From NCBI GenBank assembly GCA_905221605.1, contig CAJNDS010002351.1:315001-345000 (forward strand): a DNA stretch of 30,000 nt. The letters are read 5' to 3'. The notes beneath the pieces were generated by a model. It did not search any database and was not told the DNA's origin. It saw nothing but the letters and a program-made list of their open reading frames with translations. This DNA is from Symbiodinium natans (lineage: Eukaryota > Sar > Dinophyceae > Suessiales > Symbiodiniaceae). Below, piece by piece: positions 8,564-16,761 of the stretch. The position numbers were made by a program, and so were the translations under genes. The first letter of the stretch is position 1. Each line of letters opens with the position of its first letter.

Positions 8564-11294
8564 GAAAATTCTTGGAGCTGAGCGGGCGGTGCGCGAGCTT
8601 GCCTCGAAGTTCAGTTTGACCAGGTGGCGCGTATTGGGGTTTAGGGTTTAACGGTTTAGGGTTTGTGGCTTAGTTTGGGGTTCGAGGTCGACGTTGGTTT
8701 CAGGACCACACTTGGGGATTGGAAGGCGTTGAGGGGGCTTATGGGGCTCATGGGGTTTTGAGATGGTCAGTTTGCTACTCAAAACCCGAATACCCTAAAC
8801 ACCCAAATGCTCAAACAAAAACTATAGTCCCTCATCCCTAAACCCCCGTGACTGTCAGAGGATGGGCTCATTTAGGGTTTTAGGGTTTTGGGTTTTGGGT
8901 GCAGGGCTCACGGCTTAGCGTTTAAGGCTTGTGGCGCCCGCCGGCCCTCCGCGTTTCTGCCAGGTTTCGCTCGCCTGGCTCTGCCGTCTACCAGCCGCTC
9001 TCCATTGAGTCATACCCTAAGCCCTACAAGGCCGTGAGCTCTCTCAATAAATCCTCCTTCTTTTTTTAGGGGTTTAGGGTTTAGGGTTTAGGGTTTAGTT
9101 TTGTAGTTTAGAGTTTAGGGTTAGGGCTTAGGTTCCTGATAAGCCCCGTTAAACCAAAGAGGGCACCCTTTTTATTTCTAGGTTACTCTGGGGTCTAGCC
9201 TGTAAACCATGAGAAGCCTATGAATCATCTAAATCCTATAACTCCTGTAAACCCTCTAAGGCCCATGATAAGCCCTACAAGCCCTAGATCCCTAGACACG
9301 AAACCGTCTAAACCCTGAACCCACAACCTTCCAAACCCCAAAACCCTAAACGCTAGACCCGAAACTGTGCAAAAAACAAGCCCTAATCCTGAATCCTAAG
9401 CTAGAAACCCAACAAACCCTACAGACCCTGTCGACCCCATAAACCCTATAAACTCTGCAACCCCCATGAACCTTGTATGAGCATTTTCCCAAAATAGGGG
9501 GTACCGAAAGCCCCAGATGAACCCTCAGATCCATGAAAGCGTTCGAGCCCCACGCGCCGAGGATTGCGGCGGAGTACTGGCACGATCCAGACTCCTGCAC
9601 CTCGGCCTTCCCCAGCTTCGCACACCTCGCAGATCTTATAGGTTTTAGAGTTTAGGGTTTAGGATCTTATAAACCCCACAAACCCTCAGGGTTTAGGCTT
9701 TGTCGGGTGAAACCCTATGGCTTAGCTTCAGGGTTGAGGGTTTAGTTTCTCGGACCTAGAGTCGCGAGGGTTTAAAGGGTTTAGGGTGTTCCAGGGGTTT
9801 GAAGAGCTCAGGGTCAGAGTGCGAAGAGGGTTGAGGGCCTACAGTTTTTTGGGTTCGTGGGTTTGAGGCGAAAGTGCCTATAGGGTTTGAGGGCTTTCGG
9901 GTTTTCAGGGTTTGCACACCCTTAGCCTGAAACCCCAAACCTTACACCATGTAGTCACCCGAATCGACAGGTACCCGGCGAGTGGAGTGGCTCTCGGCTC
10001 AGGATGGTGCAGAGTGGGGCAATGTGATGGAGGATCCAAGGGTTTAAGGTTCGGGGTTTTAGGTTTAGGGTTTAGGGCTTAGGGCTTAGGGCTTAGGGCT
10101 TAGGGTTTTGGGTTTTGGATCTTGGGGCTTGTCAGATAAGGGTTCAACCTCAAGTAGAAGAGGACCCTAAACCCTACACCCTACACCCTACACCCTACAC
10201 CCTACACCCTACACCCTACACCCTACACCCTACACCCTACACCCTACACCCTACACCCTAAACCCTAAACCCTAAACGAACCGTAATCAAGCGAACTGTG
10301 CATGCGCAGATGACGGATTGCCCTCTAACAGGGGCCTTGTAGCTGACAGCCACCGCAGCACGAAGTCTGTATGCGCACATATTCGCACGCTCGCGCACGC
10401 TCGGAATGGTCAGCTCTGCCCTGAACCCTGAACCCTGAACCCTGAACCCTGAACCCTAAACCCTAAACCCTAAACCCTAAACCCTAAACCCTAAACCCTA
10501 AACCCTAAACCCTAAACCCTAAACCCTAAACCCTAAACCCAAAACCCAAAACCCAAAACCCAAAACCCAAAACCCAAAACCCAAACCCTAGCCTCTAAAC
10601 CCCAAGCCCTTGCGGCTGCCTTGGAGGAAGCTTTGGAGCAGGTCGCTGGAATCACCCACGCGGCCCTGGAGACAAGCCAGCCAGTGCACCGGACAGCACT
10701 TAGCCCAAGGCTCTTTGCTTCCACGGTTGCCCTAAACCCTAAACCCTAAACCCTAAACCCTAAACCCTAAACCCTAAACCCTAAACCCTAAACCCTAAAC
10801 CCTAAACCCTAAACCCTAAACCCTAAACCCTAAACCCTAAACCCCAAACCCCAAACCCCAAACCCCAAACCTTAAACCCTAACCCTAAACCCTAAACCCT
10901 AAACTCTAAACCCTAAACCTAAACTCTAAATCCTAAAACCCTAAACCCGAAACCCAACGCCTTTAAACCCTAAGCACTGAACTCCGAACCCCACTTTGCC
11001 TTTGGGTTGAACCCCCAGATGAAAGCTTCAGTCCCCAACTCCGTCTTGGACAAGTTTGCTGGGCAAGTTTTTCCGCAATCTCTGAACCCTCCAAACCCTA
11101 AACCATGACATTCCTGGTCCAGCTTTGCAATGCAGCTAGCCGAGTCTCAGGAAAATCCGGCGCCCGCTGTTCTCCAAGCTTTGCTGCGGCAATCTGCACC
11201 CGTGTGCAGCAGCCAGCCGCCACGACCAACCCAGAGCCACTTCGGTGAATCATGGGAGAGCGCTGCTGCATTGAGACTCAACCCTAACCCGTGA
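8564..11294 (+). CDS. multi-exon gene, unrecognised product
   Basis: Supported exons are 8564-8623 (KILGAERAVRELASKFSLT), 9529-9641 (SMKAFEPHAPRIAAEYWHDP, then FAHLADLI), 9971-10041 (TRRVEWLSAQDGAEWGNVME), 10607-10725 (LAAALEEALEQVAGITHAAL), 11019-11066 (KASVPNSVLDKFAGQ) and 11136-11294 (LAESQENPAPAVLQALLRQS, stop TGA 11292-11294). Phases agree across the first three exons and across the last three. The link between 10041 and 10607 is unresolved, and a possible extra exon lies at 10349-10407. The exons are GC-rich and all introns hold telomere-type arrays. No domain is recognised. It could be two genes. Confidence 0.5.
8640..9528. other. intron-like sequence, degenerate repeats
   Basis: The long interval between two phase-compatible exons. 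It holds scattered TTTAGGG (8640-8670, 9066-9125), CCCTAAA-like and ACCCTATAAAC-like units, and a block AGAGGGCACCCTTTTTATTT then CTAGGTTACTC (9158-9190) that recurs in introns near 12690 and 12790. No exon is supported. Confidence 0.5.
10049..10606. repeat. stack of telomere-variant arrays, each homogeneous
   Basis: In order: TTTAGGG/CTTAGGG (10059-10115), CCCTACA (about 14 units, 10170-10260), unique sequence, CCCTGAA (about 5 units, 10421-10455), CCCTAAA (10456-10540), AAAACCC (about 6 units, 10541-10585). Each block is internally uniform and differs from the next by one base of the unit. Confidence 0.9.
10730..10970. repeat. (CCCTAAA)n array with CCCCAAA block
   Basis: Almost pure CCCTAAA from 10730 to 10842, then CCCCAAA units, then degenerate CCCTAAA and CTCTAAA. 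It lies in a putative intron between exons ending at 10725 and starting at 11019. Confidence 0.9.
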
Positions 11295-11340
11295 ACGCTA
11301 AACATCATAGTCACTTTGCAACATAATTGGCGAGGCCCCG

Positions 11341-11363
11341 CCCCCCCCCCCCCCCCCCCCCCC
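11341..11363. repeat. C23 homopolymer
   Basis: An uninterrupted run of 23 C follows GCCCCG, and CTCCCC follows it. It is the longest homopolymer in the window and lies just upstream of the first ankyrin gene. Confidence 0.9.
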
Positions 11364-11481
11364 TCCCCAAAGAAATAAGGGATGAAGCGACGGTTTAGGG
11401 TTGAGGGTTCAGGGTTTCGGGTTCATGGGAATGGGTTTAGGTTTTTTTTGGGTTTAGGGGATGCGTTGACGCCGAGGTCCC

Positions 11482-12151
11482 ATGGATGAGACGGCGGTCC
11501 GGAAGCACTGGGAGTACTTGGAGTCGGCCATCCTTCGATCCTCAGGCCTGCTTTTTTTTGTGGGTTTCGGGGGGTTTCGGGGGGGTTTAGGGTTTAGGGT
11601 TTAGGCTCTAGGGTTTAGGGTTTGGGGCTTAGGGGTTTAGGGTTTTAGGGTTTAGGGCTTGACCTGGCTTCTTGAATGCGATGTTAAAGGGGCGTCAGAC
11701 ATGCCACAGATGCGGGAAGTACTTGCTGTAAGCGATGACCGGCAGGCAAGAAGCTCAAGGACACCCTGGACGACCTCTTCCGGCAAGGCTACCCGGTGGA
11801 TGCCATTGAGGGTTTTTAACGTGAAAAAATCGGGTTTTAAGGTTTCTTTTACGTTCAAGCACCCCAAAAGGATACCCAAACCCTTAACCCGAAGCCCCAA
11901 ACCCTAAGCCCTAAACCCTAAAAGGCTACCCGGTGGATGCTGGGCCTTTCGGCTACTCCGGCTTCTGGCTGGCTGCCGCTCGTGGGAAGCTGGAGGCGGT
12001 CCAGGCCCTCTTCGACTGGGGCGCCAACAGCCACCTGCAAGGTGCCAGGGAGCAAGAGCCCTAAAACCCTAAGCCCTAAACCCTAAACCCTAAGCCCTAA
12101 AGCCTAAACCCTAAACCCTTGTAACCCTTATAACCCTTATAACCCTTAACC

Positions 12152-12183
<32 letters not shown>

Positions 12184-13702
12184 ACCCTAAACCCTAAACC
12201 CTAAACCCTAAACCCTAGACCCTAAACAAGGTGCCCGGGAGCAGCTCCTCCCCGTGGAGGTGGCTAGCTACATGGGCCACACCGACGTGGTGGTGTGGCT
12301 GATCAAGAAACTTGGTACTCGTGGCCCAGTGGTACCTCCTTCGTCCTTTTTTGTTTTTTTGTTGGGTTCTAGGTTCCCTTATAAAGTAGCCAACCCCAAA
12401 AAGGGTACCCTTATTAAACTTGGTAGCCCAGTGGTACCTCCTTCGTCCCTTTTTTTTTTTTTTGGTTCTTGGTTCCCTTAGAAAGTAACCTCTAGGTTCC
12501 CGCATAAAGTGGCCAACCCCCCAAAGGGTAGCCTTTGTTGTAATCTGGTTCCTGGGGGCTACCAAGGAGAGGGGTCTACCCAGGCAAAGTTCTGCACTTC
12601 GCCGCGAAGAGTGGCTAGGACCCGGAGGAAGCCCTTATTTCCTTTTGTTAGGGTTGTGGTTCCCCTATAATCCTCTGAAAGCCCAAGAGGGTACCTTCTT
12701 TTTATTACTAGGTTACTCCTGGGAGCAGTAAACCCTAAACCCTAAACCCTAAACCCTGAACCCTAAACCGTAAACCCTAAACCCTAAACCCTTTTTATTC
12801 CTATATAGGTTACTCCTGGGTCTAGGTGGGCATCTGGGCATCTTGGACAAGCTCGTCCTCTCGAGCCGCGAGAGCTCGCAGAAGGGGGAGGATGACCAGG
12901 ATGTGCCTAGACCAGCTTGTGGCCTTAAACCCTAAACCCTAAACCGAGAACCCTAAACCCGAAACCCGAAACCCCAAACCCCAAACCCTAAACCCTAAAC
13001 CCTAAACCCAAAGCCCTAAACCCTAAACCCTGGTCTTCTTAAGGCTCCCCTTAACATTTTTAATGGGCCATCGAGGTGCGTCGGGATCCCCTACTTCGCT
13101 TCCACCTCACTTCCCCCTGCTCCTGCTGCGGATGGACCCCGATCTTGCTGGCGGTGAACTTCGAGCAGGTGCCTAGGGTTTAGGGTTTAGGGTTTAGGGT
13201 TTAGGGTTTAGGGTTTAGGGTTTAGAGTCTCCCCCCCCCTCTGTGTTTGGGAGTGCACCCAGAAAAAGGCCACTTATGTATGCAAAACAAACAGAAGCAG
13301 GTCGCCGCCGGCCGCATGCTGATTCCGGCCACGAGCGATGAGGAGCTGAAGGAGCCCCTCAGGCCGAAAGTCTGCGAGCTCGCCGGCTTGGCGCGCGGCA
13401 GCAGCTTGCTGCACTTTGTGGCTGCCAAGGGCGGCTACTGTGGGGAGCTCATCGACTTGCTTGTCTCAAGGTGCCCAGAACTGCTGGACATGCAGGATGA
13501 GCTGAAGCAGACTCCCTTCGACGTGGCCACCCCGCAGATCCGGCCGAAGCTGAACAAGCTCTACCTCGGCTGCGCGCAGTCCCTGCGATCCAACTTCCTT
13601 GCCAGCACGGACCGCATCTCGTGGCCGGACCTCCGCCGCCAGCTCAAGGAGCACTTCCGGAAGGAGGTCCAAGCGCATGACCTGCAGAAGGTGCGGAGTT
13701 GA
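11482..13702 (+). CDS. ankyrin-repeat protein, eight exons, 301 aa
   Basis: Exons 11482-11545, 11746-11787, 11925-12041, 12231-12314, 12584-12610, 12826-12902, 13076-13168 and 13301-13702 sum to 906 nt, an exact 302 codons, with all phases matching. The ATG at 11482 has an in-frame TGA at 11467-11469, which supports it as the start. The stop is TGA 13700-13702. The spliced reading shows repeated ankyrin units: SGFWLAAARGKLEAVQALFD then WGAN; LLPVEVASYMGHTDVVVWLI; VLHFAAKSGHLGILDKLV (made by joining a 27-nt exon to the next); GWTPILLAVNFEQ; and SLLHFVAAKGGYCGELIDLL. The C-terminal tail (about 70 residues, SWPDLRRQLKEHFRKEVQ) is charged and helical. No signal peptide or membrane segment is seen. 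A protein-binding role is inferred from the family and the partner is unknown. Borders are GT-AG or GC-AG. Confidence 0.85.
11546..11745 (+). repeat. intron 1 of the ankyrin gene, TTTAGGG type
   Basis: Begins with a GC donor (TCAG|GCCTGC) and ends CGGCAG. It contains GGGGTTTCGGGG and TTTAGGG units (about 11570-11665), G-rich on the coding strand, then about 75 bp of unique sequence. Confidence 0.7.
11785..11940 (+). repeat. intron 2 flanked by a 19-bp direct repeat
   Basis: AAGGCTACCCGGTGGATGC occurs at 11785-11803 and again at 11922-11940. The intron 11788-11924 starts at AAG|GCTACC in the left copy and ends at AAG|GCTACC in the right copy (GC-AG). Its 3' half is degenerate CCCTAAA-type repeat. 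Confidence 0.85.
12038..12243 (+). repeat. intron 3 flanked by a 17-bp direct repeat
   Basis: CAAGGTGCCAGGGAGCA (12038-12054) and CAAGGTGCCCGGGAGCA (12227-12243) differ by one base. The intron 12042-12230 is GT-AG, cut at CAAG|GT in both copies. The inside is CCCTAAA/CCCTTATAA/CCCTCAA arrays. Confidence 0.85.
12308..12520 (+). repeat. tandem duplication of about 105 bp in intron 4
   Basis: AAACTTGGTA ... CCCAGTGGTACCTCCTTCGTCC, then a T-run and GGTTC(T)TAGGTTCCCTTA, occurs from about 12308 and again from about 12416. The first copy overlaps the end of exon 4 and includes its donor (CTTG|GTACTC). The second copy carries a decoy donor (CTTG|GTAGCC). Confidence 0.75.
12611..13300 (+). repeat. 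introns 5 to 7 of the ankyrin gene with telomere-type arrays
   Basis: Intron 12611-12825 has CCCTAAA at about 12729-12792. Intron 12903-13075 has CCCTAAA/CCCGAAA/CCCCAAA at about 12925-13031. Intron 13169-13300 has TTTAGGG at 13173-13227, then a C8 run. Polarity thus differs between introns of one gene. Confidence 0.75.
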
Positions 13703-13868
13703 GTTTAAACGGTCTGATATTATAAGGTTGCGCTGTTTGCCTTGCGCGTAGGCAGATCTTAATATGAAGCTGTACCCTAAACCCTAACCCTAAACCCTAA
13801 GCCCTAAACCCTACTCATAAGCCCTAACCCCTAAACCCTGCATATTGTAAGACCAGCCCTGTGCCAAG
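13703..13868. other. intergenic gap with short CCCTAAA array
   Basis: Spacer between the ankyrin-gene stop and the next exon. It has an AT-richer 70 bp after the stop, then CCCTAAA/CCCTAAG units (about 13773-13848). No polyadenylation signal can be assigned. Confidence 0.5.
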
Positions 13869-13949
13869 GTGCAGAGCATTGTGCACGAGTCGCAGGAGAT
13901 TTGTCGACCAGCCTCGCAGGCTTTGCAAAGCGATGAGTTCTTGCCCCAG
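13869..13949 (+). CDS. exon of an unrecognised gene, upstream of the LTR element
   Basis: Follows GCCAAG and ends at the donor CCCCAG|GTCAAG. It reads VQSIVHESQEICRPASQALQ then SDEFLPQ, with phase 0 at both ends. The next phase-0 exon on this strand is at 23476, beyond the LTR element. The element would then sit antisense in one intron of this gene. The join is inference from phase and strand only. Confidence 0.45.
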
Positions 13950-13963
13950 GTCAAGGCGCTTCA

Positions 13964-14460
13964 GGGTTTAGGGTTTAGGGTTTAGGGTTTAGGGTTCAAG
14001 GGTTCGCGGTTTAGGGTTCAGGGTGTAGGGTTTTAGGGGTTTAGGTTTTTGGGGTTTAGGGTGTCTTTAGGGTTGTGCTTGTTGGGGGGTTCGGGTTGAG
14101 GGATACCTTGGATCAGGTTGCTTTATCCTTCACGAACCCGACGAGCCTAAGCTCACACTCCTTGACACCCCGGAACCCTGTGGCCCGAAACCGCGGGACC
14201 AACAGTGCCAACAAGCCCTCAACCCATAACCTTCCAAAAGCCTGGCCCTCCAAACTAAGAGCTTAACACTCCCTACACCCTAAATCCTACATTGAAAAGC
14301 TTAAACCCCCAACTCCCACACCCCCAAACCCCACACCCCAAACTCCAAACCCCACACCCTAAAACCCCAACCCCCAAACCCCCAAACCCCCAAACCCCCA
14401 AACCCCCAAACCCCCAAACCCCCAAACCCCCAAACCCCCAAACCCCCAAACCCCCAAACC
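13964..14460. repeat. TTTAGGG array, unique spacer, then (CCCCCAAA)n
   Basis: 13964-14070 is TTTAGGG with variants. 14075-14270 is unique and has no supported exon. 14310-14464 turns into CCCCAAAC and then clean 8-bp CCCCCAAA units that abut the LTR. Open frames here encode only Pro/Asn/Gln or Gly/Leu/Val/Trp repeats and are artefacts of the 8-bp period. Confidence 0.85.
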
Positions 14461-14464
14461 CCCA

Positions 14465-14769
14465 TACGGGGGGCAACCAAAGGGGGACAAAGAACAAAAC
14501 AGTCAACCCCAAAGACCGCCCAGAACTTATATTCCCCAGATCGACCAGCACAACAAACCCAGAACACGGACCAGGAGAACCAGGGAAGGGAGTAAAGGAG
14601 GTCTATGCCTAAGCACCTGGGAACCAACCCCAACCCCAACCACTCGGGCTCTACCTCTTTTTTGCTTGTGGCCTCAGTACTTCTGGCCATCCTTGAGCCA
14701 GATATTGTCAGGTACATTGACCCTTCATTAAACCCCAACCCAATTCCTGAATACAAACTGCAGCTCCGC
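14465..14769 (-). repeat. 3' LTR (left copy)
   Basis: 305 bp starting TACGGGGGGCAACC on + and ending GCAGCTCCGC. It matches 22961-23267 except for one G/A (14486 against 22982), a 2-bp indel in CCCTTCATT and one A/C near the end. On the minus strand it would begin (T)GCGGAGC, with T present only in this copy's junction, and end CCCGTA. The canonical TG...CA ends are therefore not clear. Confidence 0.9.
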
Positions 14770-14770
14770 A

Positions 14771-14778
14771 CTCCCCCT
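14771..14778 (-). other. polypurine tract
   Basis: On the minus strand AGGGGGAG lies one base before the 3' LTR, the expected place for plus-strand priming. Confidence 0.55.
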
Positions 14779-14799
14779 GTCCTAGGATTTCCTAGGACA
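14778..14799. other. perfect inverted repeat next to the polypurine tract
   Basis: TGTCCTAGGA, TT, TCCTAGGACA: two 10-bp arms with a 2-base loop, directly upstream (minus sense) of the purine tract. Confidence 0.8.
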
Positions 14800-15119
14800 C
14801 AGACTGGAGGTGCAGATTTTCGGCCAAAAGCTGCCATTAAGGCAGCAGCCAGCTGCTTGAAATGCATCTTGTGGTTTAACGTCTTCCAGGACGAGTGAAT
14901 TATATCACTTCTTCTAAGACCTTTTCAGCCTTCTTCACCACGAACCGCGGTCTTCGCTACCCAAAAGGCTATAAACTCTCTACTATCAGGGATTTCCATA
15001 CCCTTAACAGTAACCCGACTCCTTTTTCCTTGACTCATTGGTCTTTCCACCAACCATTCTGCAAATTGTCACCAACACCAGGAAAAGGAACTAACGCGCG
15101 TCCCATCTTTGAAAACCAG
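14800..15119 (-). other. 3' untranslated part of the LTR element
   Basis: About 320 bp between the last ORF stop and the inverted repeat. No conserved coding signal is seen in it. Confidence 0.5.
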
Positions 15120-16721
15120 TCACTTGTTCGTCTCCCGACCAGCTTCGCAGATCTTATGCAGCTGCACCAAAATGCTCTCCAGATCTCGAACTTGAACCAC
15201 CGGATCAGTCAAACATCGCTGAATGGAGGACACCAATCCTTCTCGTCGCGCTTCCTCTATCGCTTTGCACGATGCGGTCTCCTGTGGCGTGACAGTAGCT
15301 GATTCTGAGGGAACGGAACCAGAAGCTTGTCCCCTCTTCACAGGCTCTCCTCCTTCATTTGGTGCTGCATCCCTTTTCTTGGGACTAGGTGCCTTCTCCT
15401 TCTTTTGTAACCGACTTGCAGAACTGCCAGGTTTTGATCGCACTCGATGAGAAGCTTTTTCCCGCTTTTGAACCGAGGGCTTTTCAACCTCGGAAACTGC
15501 TGCCTTTTTTGCTTCCACCGGAGTGGCACCAATTGGCCTCTTTTTTGGCCTTGGAACCAACATGGTGTATGGATCATGTGTTACAGCAAGCCTCCTCTTC
15601 TTTCGGCTCTTCTCTGGCTCCTCATCCACCTCGACGATCACTTCTGTGACCTCTGGTACAACCTCCTCCTCAACTGCAGGCTCACCAGCGACCTCTTCTT
15701 CCAAAGGCCTTTTTGTTCCACCATTGGTGTCGCTTCCACCATCCAGCTGAGCGTTTTCGTACCAGATTCTTAAATCATTCACCCATTCCTCAACCTCTTC
15801 AAGCGGGATATCGACGGATCTCACCACCTCATACAGTTCCAGCGCGGATAACATCTTATCCGTCCACGAAAGCCACTCTGAGTTTTTCTGATCATCATCA
15901 GTTATCTTCAAGAGCTTGAAAATCGGCTCCCCTTCATAACGGTCGATGTCGTCCCTCCCACCAGACATGTATGACACCGCTTCAGTAATGAGGTTGCTCT
16001 TGTGGGTTTCCTCATCATACTCCATTTCTTCACCAAGATCTTCTCCCCTTTCTGGAGAAAACCTCCTTCCACCGTCGCCCTTCGCGGAACGCTCCCTTGG
16101 TGGTGTAGCCGGCGACCTTGGCCTCTCATGCTCAAATACGCACCGATCGCCTCTCTTGCATCTTCCCGTTTGAAAAAACGGAATACATCTCACCCCAGCT
16201 GTATCGTGTGAGAACCTGCAGTCTTTTCCAGCGTGGCACCCACGTCCATCCACATGATATTTGCACCAATATGAGGCTAATACCACATCCTCATTTGAAT
16301 GAATAAATTTGCAGCTCTCACCAAATTTGCAGCGATTGTTCCCTTTTTCGTACCAATAGCAGATGCCTTGCCTCCTTTTTGACAAACGTTCTGCCTCCAG
16401 ACGGTCCATTGAACAATCCTGCACTACATGGACATTGCCACGATCAGGAGAACTACCTCTTCTACCCAAGGTGCTATCAGTGGATGCTTCAGTGGAATTT
16501 CCTGGAAAACCCTCTTGATACTCCCCCAGTCCCGTGATTGGTTTTCCTCTGATTTCTGAGCCAAATACAACCAATCCATGTTTCTTGAGCATCTTCAAAA
16601 AAGGCTTCCTACCTTTAAAGCTCCATACCCGATTGGCTGGAATCATTGTCCTACCAACTTGACTTCTCAACTTCCCAACACGATACAACTTCCTTTGACC
16701 AGCCCTAAACCTTTCAACCAA
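15120..16721 (-). CDS. element ORF with three CCCH zinc fingers
   Basis: A 533-codon frame. Three CCCH fingers lie at residues 121-141 (C-x9-C-x5-C-x3-H), 153-172 and 179-198 (both C-x8-C-x5-C-x3-H), the standard RNA-binding spacing. After them comes an acidic stretch, a region EWLSWTDKMLSALELYEVV, then basic segments (RKKRR, RPKKRP) in a Lys/Pro-rich tail that look like nuclear localisation signals. The first residue is a TTG, so the true N-terminus is upstream or in another frame. A protein-like reading VENVAASRVLRALW lies in a third frame at about 16750, suggesting two small frame changes from the previous ORF. No copia gag CCHC knuckle is present. Confidence 0.7.
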   Translation of the reverse strand: MVERFRAGQRKLYRVGKLRSQVGRTMIPANRVWSFKGRKPFLKMLKKHGLVVFGSEIRGKPITGLGEYQEGFPGNSTEASTDSTLGRRGSSPDRGNVHVVQDCSMDRLEAERLSKRRQGICYWYEKGNNRCKFGESCKFIHSNEDVVLASYWCKYHVDGRGCHAGKDCRFSHDTAGVRCIPFFQTGRCKRGDRCVFEHERPRSPATPPRERSAKGDGGRRFSPERGEDLGEEMEYDEETHKSNLITEAVSYMSGGRDDIDRYEGEPIFKLLKITDDDQKNSEWLSWTDKMLSALELYEVVRSVDIPLEEVEEWVNDLRIWYENAQLDGGSDTNGGTKRPLEEEVAGEPAVEEEVVPEVTEVIVEVDEEPEKSRKKRRLAVTHDPYTMLVPRPKKRPIGATPVEAKKAAVSEVEKPSVQKREKASHRVRSKPGSSASRLQKKEKAPSPKKRDAAPNEGGEPVKRGQASGSVPSESATVTPQETASCKAIEEARREGLVSSIQRCLTDPVVQVRDLESILVQLHKICEAGRETNK

Positions 16722-16761
16722 AGAGCTCTTAGGACTCTAGAGGCAGCTACATTCTCCACCT

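Noticed and set aside
12215-12565. 116-codon minus-strand frame with Lys-rich runs
   Set aside because: It lies opposite ankyrin exon 4 and its intron. The Lys runs are T-tracts of the intron read backwards.
14460-14464. 5-bp target-site duplication CCCCA
   Set aside because: Present on both sides (also 23268-23272), but the flanks are (CCCCCAAA)n, so any short match is expected and it is not used as proof.
14301-14867. 188-codon minus-strand frame reading from the element's 3' part through the LTR
   Set aside because: It runs through the LTR into repeat and begins after the polyprotein stop. The part outside LTR and repeat is only about 30 codons and shows no domain.
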